NCBI RefSeq assembly: GCF_022606355.1
Contig: NZ_JAHHZQ010000001.1
Coordinates: 744,001-808,000, forward strand
Source of the DNA: Leifsonia shinshuensis
GTDB taxonomy: Bacteria > Actinomycetota > Actinomycetes > Actinomycetales > Microbacteriaceae
Direction: 5' to 3'
Length of the DNA: 64,000 nt
The notes under the pieces were generated by a model, which saw only the letters and a list, made by a program, of their open reading frames with translations, was not told where the DNA came from and searched no databases. Both the position numbers and the translations under genes were made by a program. Shown here in pieces: positions 10,081 to 20,080 of the stretch (its first letter is position 1; each line of letters begins with the position of its first letter).

Positions 10081-10535
10081 GCGTGTTCTCCTGCCTGGGT
10101 GACGGTGTAGCCGGACGAGCCGAAGCCCGCGCTGCCGCGGTGGCTGTCCGGAAGGGTGTCGACGGGGACGAACCGGGCCTGCACGACCGGCATGACGATC
10201 AGCTGGGCGATCCTGTCGCCGACGGCGATATCGTACGACATCGACCTGTCCGTATTCAGAACGGTCACCTTGATCTCGCCCCGGTAGCCGGCGTCCACCG
10301 TGCCAGGCGCGTTGACGATGGTGATGCCGTGCCGCATGGCGAGACCGCTGCGCGGCACGACGAAGCCGAGGTAGCCCTCGGGAAGGGCGATCGAGACGCC
10401 CGTGGCGACCGTGTAGCGCTCGCCGGGGGCCAGAGTGACGGCCTCCGCCGCGCACAGGTCGGCGCCGGCGTCACCGGGGTGGGCGTACGCCGGGAGATGC
10501 TGGGCGATGATCGGGACGTCCACGGTTTCGGTCAC
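10077..10535 (-). CDS. dut: dUTP diphosphatase (dUTPase)
   Basis: Hydrolyses dUTP to dUMP and diphosphate, keeping uracil out of DNA and feeding dTMP synthesis; homotrimer. 152 residues. All five trimeric dUTPase motifs are present: AGADLCA, PRSGLAM, GTVDAGYRGEI, GDRIAQLIV and RGSAGFGSSG, the last being the C-terminal lid. The start is GTG at 10535 (VTETVDVPI); the longer frame upstream is antisense to DUF3093. First gene of the four-gene operon that ends with the P-type ATPase. Confidence 0.96.
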   Translation of the reverse strand: MTETVDVPIIAQHLPAYAHPGDAGADLCAAEAVTLAPGERYTVATGVSIALPEGYLGFVVPRSGLAMRHGITIVNAPGTVDAGYRGEIKVTVLNTDRSMSYDIAVGDRIAQLIVMPVVQARFVPVDTLPDSHRGSAGFGSSGYTVTQAGEHA

Positions 10536-10574
10536 GTGTCGAGGGTAGTGCACGAAGGATGATCGAATAGGCCT

Positions 10575-11036
10575 ATGGACCTCTACCGCGAACGGCTCTG
10601 GGCGACCCCCTGGCTCTTCATCTCCACCATCCTCGTCGTGCCGGCCGTGCTTCTCGTTTTCGCCCCGATCAACTTCGCCGTCGGCGTGGTGCTGGCGATC
10701 GTCTTCTACGCCGCCATCGTGGTCGCACTGCTGGTCTCCGCTCCGGTCGTCCGGATCACGTCCGCCGAGCTGGTCGCGGGGCACGCGAGGATCCCCCTGG
10801 AGTTCATCGGCGAGCCGGTCGCCTTCCGGGGCGAGGAGGCGACGCTGGAGCGCGGCCAGCGGCTCGACGCCCGCGCCTGGCTGCTCATCCGCGGTTGGAT
10901 CAAGCCGGTCGTCAAGGTTCCGGTGCTCGACGTCGACGACCCCGCGCCCTACTGGCTGATCTCGACAAGAAACCCGGACCAGTTGGTCCGGGTTCTCGAT
11001 GAGGCCCGACGTTCCTCCAGCCCCCTCGGGGACTAG
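10575..11036 (+). CDS. DUF3093 family membrane protein
   Basis: 153 residues. Two close hydrophobic helices at the N-terminus (about residues 14-33 and 36-57), then a soluble beta-rich part with RITSAELVAGHARIP and AWLLIRGWIKPVVKVPVLDVDDPAPYW. This matches actinobacterial DUF3093; function unknown. It is divergent from dut with only 39 bp between starts. A perfect 10-bp hairpin (AACCCGGACC/GGTCCGGGTT, 10971-10994) lies inside its last codons. Confidence 0.85.
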   Translation: MDLYRERLWATPWLFISTILVVPAVLLVFAPINFAVGVVLAIVFYAAIVVALLVSAPVVRITSAELVAGHARIPLEFIGEPVAFRGEEATLERGQRLDARAWLLIRGWIKPVVKVPVLDVDDPAPYWLISTRNPDQLVRVLDEARRSSSPLGD

Positions 11037-11064
11037 TCGGCGTCGTAGCGGTGCGGTGCGTCGC

Positions 11065-11358
11065 TCAGGCGGCGCACTCCACGCAGATCGGTCCGAGCTT
11101 GCTCTCGTGGTCGATCTGCGAGCGGTGCTTCACCAGGAAGCAGCTCACGCAGGTGAACTCGTCAGCCTGAGGAGGCAGCACCACGACGTCGAGGTCGAGG
11201 TCCGACAGGTCGGCACCGGGGAGCTCGTAGCCGCCCGGGTTGTCGGCGTCTTCGACGTCGACGACACCAGACATCTTGTCCGGAACTCGCTCCTTGAGGG
11301 CCTCGATCGACTCGGAGTCGTCCTCGGTCTTCCGCGGTGCGTCGTAATCCGTTGCCAT
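11065..11358 (-). CDS. DUF4193 family small zinc-ribbon-like protein
   Basis: 97 residues starting MATDYDAPRKT (11358; an ATG two codons upstream is also possible). Highly acidic middle, then a C-terminal pair of CxxC motifs (CVSC and CVEC) that suggests one zinc ion. This is the actinobacterial DUF4193 family, function unknown, commonly near dut and sepH. It is divergent from sepH with 205 bp between starts; that gap contains a small CCGATT/AATCGG inverted repeat and otherwise only weak promoter-like sequence. Confidence 0.85.
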   Translation of the reverse strand: MATDYDAPRKTEDDSESIEALKERVPDKMSGVVDVEDADNPGGYELPGADLSDLDLDVVVLPPQADEFTCVSCFLVKHRSQIDHESKLGPICVECAA

Positions 11359-11563
11359 GCCCATCCACTTCTCGTCGTAACGGCCGATTCTCGCAATCGG
11401 CGGCCATAGTTTGCATCAATCCCCTGCGAATAGCAAAACCACGCAGGAGGCTCTCAGCGATTGCTCGGTCTTCAACTTCCGGCACGCCCGGGGTATTCCC
11501 CGGAAAGCCCCCGTTCTCGTGGCATTCTGGGCCGGAACGAACGCGAGCTCGGAAGGCATCACC

Positions 11564-12754
11564 ATGCAGGATTTGAAGGTCATCGGGGTCGAGAACGGCG
11601 CGATCGTCGCCGTCGGCGACGACGGTGAGCGATTCCGCATCGCCGTCGACGACACGCTGCAGTCGAAGATCCGGCAGGTGCGGCAGCAGGCGTCCGCGGA
11701 AGCCCCCAGACTCTCGCCGCGCGAGATCCAGGCGCACATCCGCTCGGGCATGTCCGCCGACGACGTCGCCGCCGTCACCGGCGCGCCCCTGGACTATGTC
11801 CAGCGCTTCGAGGGCCCGATCGTCGCCGAACGCGAACACGTCGTGGCCAGCGCGCTCAGCGTGCCCGTCCGCACCTCCGCCGAGGTCGACCCGATGGGCG
11901 ACCCCGACACCTTCGGTTCGGTCATCCGCGACCGGCTGGCCTCCCTCGGCGTCACCGGCGAGCGCTGGGCGAGCTGGAAGGACGAGGAGACCGGCTGGAT
12001 CGTCAAGCTGGAGTTCACGGCCGACGAGATCGACCACGACGCCCGCTGGAGCTACGACCTGCGCAAGCACGCGCTCGCGCCCCTGAACTCCGAGGCGACC
12101 ACGCTCTCGCAGGCCGGCGAGCTGCGGGGCGGGGCGCTCATCCCCCGCCTGCGCGCCGTGCTGCCGCACGAGGGCGAGCCGGACACCTCCCGCTTCGACA
12201 GCGGCGCCTTCACCTTCCCCGCTCCCGGCGCCGACCTCCTCGGTCCCGAGGTGACGCAGCCGATCGAGCCGCTGGAGCCGCACGTGCCCGGCCGCGCCAG
12301 CAACTCGATCGCCATTTCGGCGATCAAGCGCGCCGACGACGAGACGCCGCGCGATCTGCACCAGACCGCCGACCTGCTGGAGGCCCTGCGCCGTCGCCGC
12401 GGCGAGCGCGAGGCCGCGAACTACGACGACCGCACTCCTCAGCGCACGGAGCTTCCCGACCGCCGCGAGACCGGCAGACCGGACGCCGCGCAGACGGAAC
12501 CCGAGCAGCCGACGCTCCTCGACCCGCTGCCCTTCCGGCTCGTCGAGGAGAGCATCACCATCATCGAGGAGTTCGCACCGCCGCCCGCGCAGTCCGCTCC
12601 GTCCGTGACCACTCCGTCGACGCCGCCCGCGCCATCCGCGCCGGCTCAGCAGGCGCAGGCGCCCGCCTCGGGCGGACGCCGCAAGGGGCGGGCCGCGATG
12701 CCGAGCTGGGACGAGATCGTCTTCGGCGCGCGCACGGACGACGACCTGGCCTGA
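11564..12754 (+). CDS. sepH: Septation protein SepH (DUF3071)
   Basis: SepH binds FtsZ and promotes filament assembly at division sites in actinobacteria. 396 residues. The N-terminal DUF3071 domain (MQDLKVIGVENGAIV, then a helix-turn-helix around LSPREIQAHIRSGMSADDVAAVTG) covers about residues 1-180. The rest is a disordered proline/alanine linker ending in a short conserved basic tail (GRRKGRAAMPSWDEIVFG) known from the family. The start at 11564 is chosen from the family N-terminus; upstream in-frame sequence is unlike it. Confidence 0.9.
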   Translation: MQDLKVIGVENGAIVAVGDDGERFRIAVDDTLQSKIRQVRQQASAEAPRLSPREIQAHIRSGMSADDVAAVTGAPLDYVQRFEGPIVAEREHVVASALSVPVRTSAEVDPMGDPDTFGSVIRDRLASLGVTGERWASWKDEETGWIVKLEFTADEIDHDARWSYDLRKHALAPLNSEATTLSQAGELRGGALIPRLRAVLPHEGEPDTSRFDSGAFTFPAPGADLLGPEVTQPIEPLEPHVPGRASNSIAISAIKRADDETPRDLHQTADLLEALRRRRGEREAANYDDRTPQRTELPDRRETGRPDAAQTEPEQPTLLDPLPFRLVEESITIIEEFAPPPAQSAPSVTTPSTPPAPSAPAQQAQAPASGGRRKGRAAMPSWDEIVFGARTDDDLA

Positions 12755-12811
12755 GCCGCCCGGGGCGACAGCCGCGCCGACCGTCGCCGGTAACGCGCGA
12801 GGCGCTCCGGT

Positions 12812-13945
12812 TCAGACCGCCGCGCCGAAGCGCAGCAGCGGCACCCGCGTCTCCTCCGCCGTGAGCGACCCGTGCTGGCCGACCATGCTGCGCCCGGTGC
12901 GCTGCGGGTCACGCGAGTCGTAGTAGGCGATGCGTTTGCGCGCGGCGATGAGCACGTCGCCGATCCGTGGCGCGACCTCCGGAGCGACGATCGGACCGAA
13001 CCAGCCGGCGGCGACGGCCTCGTCGCGGGTGGCGACCCACGACCGGCCGCCCTCCACCGCGTTCCAGCGTGCGGCGACCTCCTCGGCGCTCGCCCCGGGA
13101 CGCACATAGAGGTGCAGCAGCCGCGGCTCGCCGGCGACCTCGTCGACACCCTCCAGCAGCTCCGGCGCGGTGTCGTAGAGCACGTGACCGCTCTCGGGGA
13201 TGTCGACGATCCCGTGGTCGGCGGTCACCAGCACGCCGTGGCCCGGACCGAGGGAGGTGGCGAGCTGTGCGACCAGGCCGTCCAGCGTCTCGAGCTCGGC
13301 GGTCCAGCGCGGCGACTCCCAGCCGCGCGCGTGGGCCGCCTGATCGAGTTCGGCGACATAGAGATAGGTGAGACCGGGACCGGGCGTGCGGAGGATCTCC
13401 CGCACGGCGTCGAACCGATCCGCCATGGTGCGGCCGGCGATGAACTCGGCTCCGCGGAGGATCGCGTGGGTGAACCCCGAGTCCGCATAGGCGGGCACCC
13501 CCACCGCGTAGGCGGCGACTCCGGCGGCCGAGGCTCTCTCGAACACCGTCCGCGAGCGCTGCCAGGTGGCCGGGTCCATCTTCTCGTCCCAGCCGTTCAG
13601 CTGATTGCTGAGCCGGCCCGCGTCGTCGCGCACGCGGTAGCCGACCAGGCCGTGCTCTCCGGGCGTCGTGCCGGTCGTGAGCGTGGCGAGCGCGGCGGCC
13701 GTCGTCGTCGGGAAGCCCGCGTCGATCGTCGTCGCCTTGCCGAGGCGGGAGGCCAGCGTGCGCGCGTGCCCCTCACGAGCCCGGAGCGCTGCCGCACCGA
13801 GGCCGTCGACAACCACGACCACCGCGTGCTGCAACGGGCGCAGCCCGAGCGCGTTGCCCTGGCCCTGCACCGCTGCCAGGGAACTCGGCAGAACCGTGGC
13901 GAGGCTCGCCGGGGTGGTGAACGCGGCCGGTAGCATGGGGGGCAT
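12812..13945 (-). CDS. Alkaline phosphatase superfamily / nucleotide pyrophosphatase-like protein
   Basis: 377 residues, probably a metal-dependent phosphodiesterase. Metal and nucleophile sites of the superfamily are visible: VVVDGLG (first Asp), [15 protein letters not shown] with the nucleophile Thr, [11 protein letters not shown] (Asp/His) and [10 protein letters not shown] (Asp-His). No clear signal peptide, so it is likely cytosolic; the substrate is unknown. It is convergent with sepH and divergent from parC, an arrangement common in actinobacteria. Confidence 0.88.
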   Translation of the reverse strand: MPPMLPAAFTTPASLATVLPSSLAAVQGQGNALGLRPLQHAVVVVVDGLGAAALRAREGHARTLASRLGKATTIDAGFPTTTAAALATLTTGTTPGEHGLVGYRVRDDAGRLSNQLNGWDEKMDPATWQRSRTVFERASAAGVAAYAVGVPAYADSGFTHAILRGAEFIAGRTMADRFDAVREILRTPGPGLTYLYVAELDQAAHARGWESPRWTAELETLDGLVAQLATSLGPGHGVLVTADHGIVDIPESGHVLYDTAPELLEGVDEVAGEPRLLHLYVRPGASAEEVAARWNAVEGGRSWVATRDEAVAAGWFGPIVAPEVAPRIGDVLIAARKRIAYYDSRDPQRTGRSMVGQHGSLTAEETRVPLLRFGAAV

Positions 13946-14023
13946 CCGGCCCAGTCTGTCACAGCTGGACGGACGGGAGCCGTCGAACCCGCGCCTCCTG
14001 CCGCCCCATCACCGAATGCACGA

Positions 14024-16501
14024 ATGACACCAGCAGACGATCAGGCCCCCACCACCGAACGCATCGAAGACGTCGACGTCACGACGGAGATGCAGGGGTC
14101 GTTCCTCGAGTACGCGTACTCGGTCATCTACTCCCGCGCCCTCCCCGACGCCCGGGACGGCCTGAAGCCCGTGCAGCGGCGCATCCTCTACATGATGACC
14201 GAGATGGGCCTGCGGCCCGACCGCGGTCACGTCAAGTCCGCGCGCGTCACCGGCGAGGTGATGGGAAAGCTGCACCCGCACGGCGACAGCGCCATCTACG
14301 ACGCCCTGGTGCGCATGGCACAGGACTTCACCCTGCGCGTCCCGCTGGTCGACGGCCACGGCAACTTCGGCTCGCTCGACGACGGCCCCGCCGCTGCCCG
14401 TTACACCGAGGCCCGGCTCGCCGCCGCCGCGCTCGCGCTGACGGAGGACCTCGACGAAGACGTCGTCGACTTCGTCCCGAACTACGACAACCAGCTGCTG
14501 CAGCCCGACGTCCTGCCCGCGGCCTTCCCGAACCTCCTGGTCAACGGCGCGAGCGGTATCGCCGTCGGCATGGCCACCAACATGGCTCCCCACAATCTCG
14601 TGGAGGTCGTCGGAGCCGCGCGGCACCTGCTGGCGAACCCGGACGCGACGCTCGACGAGCTGATGGACTATGTGCCGGGTCCCGACCTCCCGAGCGGCGG
14701 CACCATCGCCGGCCTCGCCGGGGTGCGCGACGCGTACGCCACAGGCCGTGGCAGCTTCCGGATGCGCGCCAAGGTGTCCGTCGAGTCGATCACCGCGCGC
14801 AAGAACGGTCTGGTGGTCACCGAGCTGCCCTACATGGTCGGCCCGGAGAAGGTCATCGAGAAGATCAAGGACGGCGTCAACGCGAAGAAGCTGAACGGCA
14901 TCTCGGACGTCACCGACCTGTCCGACCGCCAGCACGGCCTCCGCCTCGTCATCGGCATCAAGACCGGTTTCAGTCCCGAAGCCGTGCTCGAGCAGCTCTA
15001 CCGGCACACGCCGCTGGAGGAGGGCTTCGCGATCAACAACGTCGCCCTCGTCGCCGGCGGCCCGCAGACCCTCGGCCTGCGCGAGCTGCTGAGCGTCTAC
15101 CTCGACCACCGCGTCCGTGTCGTCACCCGGCGCTCGGAGTTCCGGCTGGCCCGCCGCAAGGAGCGGCTGCACCTGGTCGAGGGCCTCCTCGTGGCGATCC
15201 TCGACATCGACGAGGTCATCCAGGTCATCCGCACCTCCGACGACACCGACGCGGCGCGTACCCGGCTGCAGCAGGTGTTCGATCTGAGCACGCTGCAGGC
15301 CGACTACATCCTCGAGCTGCGACTGCGTCGACTCACCCGGTTCTCGCGCATCGAGCTGGAGACCGAGCGCGACCAGCTGCAGGCCGAGATCGCCGAGCTG
15401 GAGGAGCTCCTCGCCAGCCGGGCGCGCATCGAGGCGCTCGTGTCGGACGAGCTGGAGCAGGTCGCCGCGAAGTTCGGCACCCCCCGCCGCACGCTGCTGA
15501 CCGAGGCCAAGCCGTCGATCGCCGGAGCGGGCTCCCGCAGCAAGGCCATGACCGTGCAGCTGGAGGTCGCCGACGTCCCCTGCCGGGTGTACCTGTCGAC
15601 CACGGGTCGCATCCTCCGCGTCGATGCGGCAGCGGACGGTGCCGAGGGCGAGGGACTCGACCGCATCCAGCCCCCGGCCCGTCGCAGCAAGCACGACGCG
15701 ATCCTCTCCCGGCTCGACACCACGAGCCGCAGCGAGATCGGGGCGATCACCGACCGCGGCCGGCTCATCCGGTTCTCGCCGGTCGACCTCCCCGCGGCGC
15801 CGCTCAACTCGGTCCAGCTCGGCGCCGGGGTCAAGGTCGGCGACTACCTGGCATTGGCCGACCGCTCGGAGCGCGTGCTCGCGGTGGTCTCGCTCTCCTC
15901 CGAGCTGCCCATCGCGCTCGGTACCCGGCAGGGCGTCGTCAAGCGTGTCACCCCGGGCGACTGGGCCAACAAGCCGGAGTTCGAGGTCATCACGCTCAAG
16001 GCCGGCGATGCGGTGGTCGGCGCCGTGCAGACCACGGACGACGCCGAGCTCGTGTTCGTGGCGAGCGACGCGCAGCTGCTGCGGTTCGCCGCGAAGTCGG
16101 TGCGGCCGCAGGGCCGTTCGGCCGGCGGCATGGCCGGCATCAACCTCGCTGCCGATGCCCGCGTGGTGTTCTTCGGTGCAGTGGAGGCCGCCGACCGCGA
16201 CCAGGCGGAGGTCGTCACGATCGCCGTCAGCGACCAGACCCTCCCCGGCGCAGACCCGGGCAGCGGCAAGGTGAGCGACTTCGGCGAGTTCCCGGCCAAG
16301 GGCCGGGCGACCGGCGGCGTGCGGTCGCAGCGCTTCCTCAAGGGCGAGACCGAGCTGGCGCTCGCCTGGGTGGGCGCCTCCGCGCTCGCGGTCGGCCCCG
16401 ACGGCGCCGCCCGCGCGCTGCCCGAGGGCGGCTCCCGCCGCGACGGCTCGGGTACCCCGCTCGACATGGTCGTGGGCTCCATCGGCCATCGCCTGGCGTA
16501 G
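14024..16501 (+). CDS. parC: DNA topoisomerase IV subunit A
   Basis: Cleavage/rejoining subunit of a type IIA topoisomerase that decatenates sister chromosomes. 825 residues. Winged-helix domain with [13 protein letters not shown] (quinolone-site Ser89), catalytic Tyr127 in AARYTEA, tower and coiled-coil region (about 330-480), then a C-terminal beta-pinwheel (about 500-825). The pinwheel lacks a canonical GyrA box (QRRGGRG-like), which favours ParC over GyrA. It faces parE tail to tail rather than forming an operon. Confidence 0.9.
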   Translation: MTPADDQAPTTERIEDVDVTTEMQGSFLEYAYSVIYSRALPDARDGLKPVQRRILYMMTEMGLRPDRGHVKSARVTGEVMGKLHPHGDSAIYDALVRMAQDFTLRVPLVDGHGNFGSLDDGPAAARYTEARLAAAALALTEDLDEDVVDFVPNYDNQLLQPDVLPAAFPNLLVNGASGIAVGMATNMAPHNLVEVVGAARHLLANPDATLDELMDYVPGPDLPSGGTIAGLAGVRDAYATGRGSFRMRAKVSVESITARKNGLVVTELPYMVGPEKVIEKIKDGVNAKKLNGISDVTDLSDRQHGLRLVIGIKTGFSPEAVLEQLYRHTPLEEGFAINNVALVAGGPQTLGLRELLSVYLDHRVRVVTRRSEFRLARRKERLHLVEGLLVAILDIDEVIQVIRTSDDTDAARTRLQQVFDLSTLQADYILELRLRRLTRFSRIELETERDQLQAEIAELEELLASRARIEALVSDELEQVAAKFGTPRRTLLTEAKPSIAGAGSRSKAMTVQLEVADVPCRVYLSTTGRILRVDAAADGAEGEGLDRIQPPARRSKHDAILSRLDTTSRSEIGAITDRGRLIRFSPVDLPAAPLNSVQLGAGVKVGDYLALADRSERVLAVVSLSSELPIALGTRQGVVKRVTPGDWANKPEFEVITLKAGDAVVGAVQTTDDAELVFVASDAQLLRFAAKSVRPQGRSAGGMAGINLAADARVVFFGAVEAADRDQAEVVTIAVSDQTLPGADPGSGKVSDFGEFPAKGRATGGVRSQRFLKGETELALAWVGASALAVGPDGAARALPEGGSRRDGSGTPLDMVVGSIGHRLA

Positions 16502-16517
16502 CTCGAGAGACCACGAC

Positions 16518-16718
16518 ATCTCCGTAACTCCGGAGTCCCGGCGCGGCACGCCGCCGACGTCTCCGTACCACCGGAGATGCGCCGACGTCTCGCCCACATC
16601 TCCGGCGTTGCGAATGCGTAGTCGTGTTGCCAACTCCGGAGATCGCGGCCCGGCCAGCCGAGATCTCCGGAGTTGCGGTTCGACACGCCGTTTGCGCGGC
16701 GCGACCTCCGGAGTTACC
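16518..16718. repeat. Cluster of CTCCGGAG palindromes between parC and parE
   Basis: The 219-bp gap between the parC and parE stops holds at least six copies of an AACTCCGGAGAT-like motif, complete or partial: near 16518-16536, 16560-16577, 16597-16610, 16631-16643, 16661-16675 and 16704-16718. The pair at 16631-16649 and 16657-16675 forms a hairpin with 19-bp arms, one mismatch and a 7-nt loop. It may act as a bidirectional terminator, but it lacks a U-tract and has more copies than a terminator needs. Confidence 0.75.
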
Positions 16719-16720
16719 GA

Positions 16721-18805
16721 CTACGCGTCGATGCGGGCGCGGGACAGGTCGTCGGCGCTCGCGATGAGGAACTCCTTGCGCGGGGCCACGTCGTTGCCCA
16801 TCAGCAGCTCGAACACGCGGTTCGCCGCCTCCGCGTCCGAGACGCGCACGCGGCGCAGCGTACGGTGCGCGCGGTCCATCGTCGTCGTCGCCAGCTGGTC
16901 CGCGTCCATCTCGCCGAGACCCTTGTAGCGCTGGATCGGCTCCTGGTACTTCCTGCCGCGCTTCTTCAGGTCGGCGAGCACGGCCTGCAGCTCCGCCTCG
17001 GAGTACGTGTAGATCGTCTCGTTGGGCTTCGAGCCGGGATTGATCGCCACCACGCGATGGAGCGGTGGCACGGCGGCGAACACCCGGCCCTCCTCGATCA
17101 TCGGCCGCATGTAGCGGAAGAACAGCGTGAGCAGCAGGGTGCGGATGTGCGCCCCGTCGACATCGGCGTCCGACATGATGATGACCTTGCCGTAGCGGGC
17201 GGAGCCGATCTCGAACGACCGGCCGGAACCCGCACCGATCACCTGGATGATCGCCGCGCACTCGGCATTCGACAGCATGTCGGACACGGAGGCCTTCTGC
17301 ACGTTCAGGATCTTGCCGCGAATCGGCAGCAGCGCCTGGTACTCGCTGTCGCGGGCGCGACGCGCGGTTCCGAGCGCCGAGTCGCCCTCCACGATGAACA
17401 GCTCGCTGTTCGCCACGTCGCTCGAGCGGCAGTCCACGAGCTTCGCGGGCAGCGAGGAGGTCTCCAGCGCGTTCTTGCGACGCTGCGTCTCCTTGTGCGC
17501 CCGTGCCGAGATCCGCGACTTCATCTCGGCGACGACCTTGTCGAGCACCAGCGCCGACTGCGTCTTGTCGTCGCGCTTCGACGACGAGAACCGCTCGGCC
17601 AGCGCCTTCTGGATCACGTTCGCGACGATGGTGCGCACCGCCGGGGTGCCCAGCACCTCCTTGGTCTGGCCCTCGAACTGCGGCTCGGGGAGGCGCACCG
17701 TGAGAACAGCGGTCAGTCCCGCCATCACGTCGTCCTTCTCGAGCTTGTCGGTCCCCGCCTTGAGCCGGCGCGCGTTCTGCTCGACCTGCTGGCGCAGGAA
17801 CTTGAGGAGTCCCTGGTCGAAGCCGGTCTGGTGGCTGCCGCCCTTGGGCGTCGCGATGATGTTGACGAACGACCGCATCACGGTGTCGTAGCCGGTGCCC
17901 CAGCGCAGCGCGATGTCGACCTGGCACTCGCGCTTGAGTTCGGTCGGCACCATCGCACCGCTGTCGGACAGCACGGGCACGGTCTCGGTGAAGTGGCCCT
18001 CGCCGGTGAGGCGCCAGGTCTCGGTGATCGGGCTGTCGGGCGCGAGGAAGTCCACGAACTCCGAGATACCGCCGTTGTAGCTGAAGGTGGTCCGCTCTCC
18101 CTCGGCCGAACGCTTGTCGTCGATCGTGATGGCGAGGCCCGGCACGAGGAACGCGGTCTGGCGGGCGCGACCGATCAGGTCGTCGACCGAGAACTCGGCT
18201 CCCTTCGTGAACACCTGGCGGTCGGCCCAGTAGCGGATGCGCGTGCCCGTCACACCCTTGGCGACCTTGCCGGCGATGCGCAGCTCGCTGCCGCTGACGA
18301 ACGGGGAGAAGGCGGCGTCCGGGCTCGGGGCGGCGGAGCCGTCGGCGAACACGCCGGGCTCGCCGCGGTGGAACGACATCGCCCAGGTCTTGCCGTCGCG
18401 GTCGACCTCCACGTCGAGTCGCTCGGACAGCGCGTTGACCACCGACGCACCGACGCCGTGGAGGCCGCCCGACGCCGCGTACGAACCGGTGCCGAACTTG
18501 CCGCCCGCGTGCAGCTTGGTGAACACGACCTCCACACCGGTCAGTCCGGTCTTCGGCTCGACGTCGACCGGGATGCCGCGCGCGGTGTCGCGGACCTCGA
18601 CGCTGTCGTCCGGGTGCAGGATGACCTCGATGGCACTGCCGTGCCCGGCCAGCGCCTCGTCGACGGAGTTGTCGATGATCTCCCACAGGCAGTGCATGAG
18701 GCCGCGCGAGTCGGTGGAGCCGATGTACATGCCCGGGCGCTTGCGCACCGCCTCCAGGCCCTCCAGCACCGAGAGGTGCCTCGCCGAATAGTCCGAGCTC
18801 GCCAC
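16721..18805 (-). CDS. parE: DNA topoisomerase IV subunit B
   Basis: ATPase subunit partnering ParC. 694 residues. GHKL ATPase domain with EIIDNSVDEAL and GGLHGVGASVVNAL, transducer domain, TOPRIM domain with EGDSALG and SDADVDGAHIRTLLL, and C-terminal YKGLGEM. The start is GTG at 18805 (VASSDYSARHL), with AAGGAG five bases upstream; an in-frame ATG at 18868 would add 21 residues unlike the family. Assignment as ParE rather than GyrB rests on its pairing with parC and absence of gyrA nearby. Confidence 0.9.
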   Translation of the reverse strand: MASSDYSARHLSVLEGLEAVRKRPGMYIGSTDSRGLMHCLWEIIDNSVDEALAGHGSAIEVILHPDDSVEVRDTARGIPVDVEPKTGLTGVEVVFTKLHAGGKFGTGSYAASGGLHGVGASVVNALSERLDVEVDRDGKTWAMSFHRGEPGVFADGSAAPSPDAAFSPFVSGSELRIAGKVAKGVTGTRIRYWADRQVFTKGAEFSVDDLIGRARQTAFLVPGLAITIDDKRSAEGERTTFSYNGGISEFVDFLAPDSPITETWRLTGEGHFTETVPVLSDSGAMVPTELKRECQVDIALRWGTGYDTVMRSFVNIIATPKGGSHQTGFDQGLLKFLRQQVEQNARRLKAGTDKLEKDDVMAGLTAVLTVRLPEPQFEGQTKEVLGTPAVRTIVANVIQKALAERFSSSKRDDKTQSALVLDKVVAEMKSRISARAHKETQRRKNALETSSLPAKLVDCRSSDVANSELFIVEGDSALGTARRARDSEYQALLPIRGKILNVQKASVSDMLSNAECAAIIQVIGAGSGRSFEIGSARYGKVIIMSDADVDGAHIRTLLLTLFFRYMRPMIEEGRVFAAVPPLHRVVAINPGSKPNETIYTYSEAELQAVLADLKKRGRKYQEPIQRYKGLGEMDADQLATTTMDRAHRTLRRVRVSDAEAANRVFELLMGNDVAPRKEFLIASADDLSRARIDA

Positions 18806-18961
18806 GAGCGCTCCTTGTGTTCCGTGCCTGTTCCGTGCGCACCCGCTACCGATCGGGGCGCCGTGCATCCTCCAGAGTATGCGGTGCGCGGGGTGAACCC
18901 GCGATCGACACCCGCGGGGCCGGAGGCTACGCGTTGAGCGAAATAGCAGCCAATACGCGCC

Positions 18962-18990
18962 TTGCAGCCGGGTTTACGTGGTTCTATAGA
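18962..18990 (+). promoter_or_regulatory. Predicted sigma-A promoter for the DUF7455 gene
   Basis: TTGCAG (18962-18967), exactly 17 nt, then TATAGA (18985-18990), in a locally AT-rich stretch about 40 bp upstream of the DUF7455 start. The match to -35/-10 consensus and spacing is good. Confidence 0.6.
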
Positions 18991-19029
18991 GATACCGAGT
19001 TCACCGGTTGCGACGGAAAGGAGCATCAC

Positions 19030-19266
19030 ATGTCTACTATCACCTCGGAGAACGGTGCGGTTGACGAGCTCGAGTCGGGGCCGCAACTGACGGCCGCGGA
19101 CCGCTGCGACAGCTGTGGCGCTCAGGCGTACATCCGCGTCGTCGTCAACAACGGCGAACTCCTCTTCTGCGCCCACCACGGCAAGAAGCACCAGGAGAAG
19201 CTCTCGCAGATCGCGCACAGCTGGCACGACGAGACCGCGCGTCTCTTCGAAGAGCAGCGCGCCTAG
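19030..19266 (+). CDS. DUF7455 family small zinc-binding-type protein
   Basis: 78 residues. Core LTAADRCDSCGAQAYIRVVVNNGELLFCAHH: a CxxC pair plus a downstream Cys and His-His that could bind one zinc. This is a conserved actinobacterial small protein of unknown function, often found close to sigA. A good promoter (18962-18990) and AAGGAG precede the ATG. Next to it on the same strand is the first alanine-racemase-like gene. Confidence 0.85.
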   Translation: MSTITSENGAVDELESGPQLTAADRCDSCGAQAYIRVVVNNGELLFCAHHGKKHQEKLSQIAHSWHDETARLFEEQRA

Positions 19267-19314
19267 GTCTGCCGCGGGTCCGCGGGCGAGCCTCGAGACG
19301 GAGCTGATCGGGCG

Positions 19315-20043
19315 ATGGCAGGAGCCACCGGCGTGCGCAGACGCGCATTCGTCGATCTCGATGCCATCCGCTCCAACCTCTCCGCTGCCGCCCCCGCACC
19401 ACTCCCCGACTGCACCGCCGATCTCCGCGCCGACGCGTACGGCCACGGGCTCATCCCCGTGGCGCGTGCGCTGACGGACGCGGGGGTCGGCGGTTTTCTC
19501 GTCTCCCGGGTCGAGGACGCCTCTGCCCTGGCGGATGCCGGCATCCCCGTTCCCGCGCGTGCGGGGGCGCCCGCCGGCCGGCACGCGAGCGGCGCTCAGA
19601 ACCTGCTCGGTCCGGAGATCCTCGGTCTCGACGCTTCCCGTTCGGCCACGCCCGCCCTCCGGTTGACGGCCGAGGTCATCGCCGTCAAGCGTGTGGGCGC
19701 CGACCGCGGCGTGTCGTACGGCTACACGTACCGCACCGAGCGGCCGAGCACGCTCGTGCTGGTCGCACTCGGTTATGCCGACGGGATCCTGCGGGTCGCT
19801 TCGAACAAGGCGCCCGTACTCGTCGGCGAGACGACGGGGCGCATCACGGGCCGCATCGCCATGGACCAGTTCGTGGTCGACATCGCCGACGCCGACGCCG
19901 CCACCGGCGATCCGGTCGTCCTGTTCGGCGACCCGGCCCGCGGCGAACCCGCCGCCACCGACTGGGCGGCCGCGCTCGGCGTCGCCGCGCCCGTCATCAC
20001 GAGCCGGCTCGGCCGGCGTATCGAACGGGTCTACGCAGCGTGA
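19315..20043 (+). CDS. Truncated alanine-racemase paralogue lacking the PLP lysine
   Basis: 242 residues against about 370 for alanine racemase. The N-terminal strand and DLRADAYGHG motif are present but the PLP-binding Lys is Arg38. After residue 85 the middle of the TIM barrel is missing and the chain resumes at the last barrel strand (GPEILGLD). The C-terminal beta domain is complete, with catalytic Tyr135 in GVSYGYTY and Met183 in RIAMDQ. Alone it cannot be a racemase. A GTG at 19333, with GGAG 8 nt upstream, is an equally good start (236 aa). The full-barrel partner follows after 37 bp. It is either a pseudoenzyme or one half of a heterodimer; clean frame and conserved motifs argue against a pseudogene. 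Confidence 0.85.
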   Translation: MAGATGVRRRAFVDLDAIRSNLSAAAPAPLPDCTADLRADAYGHGLIPVARALTDAGVGGFLVSRVEDASALADAGIPVPARAGAPAGRHASGAQNLLGPEILGLDASRSATPALRLTAEVIAVKRVGADRGVSYGYTYRTERPSTLVLVALGYADGILRVASNKAPVLVGETTGRITGRIAMDQFVVDIADADAATGDPVVLFGDPARGEPAATDWAAALGVAAPVITSRLGRRIERVYAA

Positions 20044-20080
20044 CCTTCGACCACCACCGACCGACGAGGAGCGCGAGCGC

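Noticed and set aside
19315-20043. Calling the short alanine-racemase gene a pseudogene
   Set aside because: The frame is clean, the C-terminal motifs are intact, and its missing residues are exactly those the neighbour keeps.
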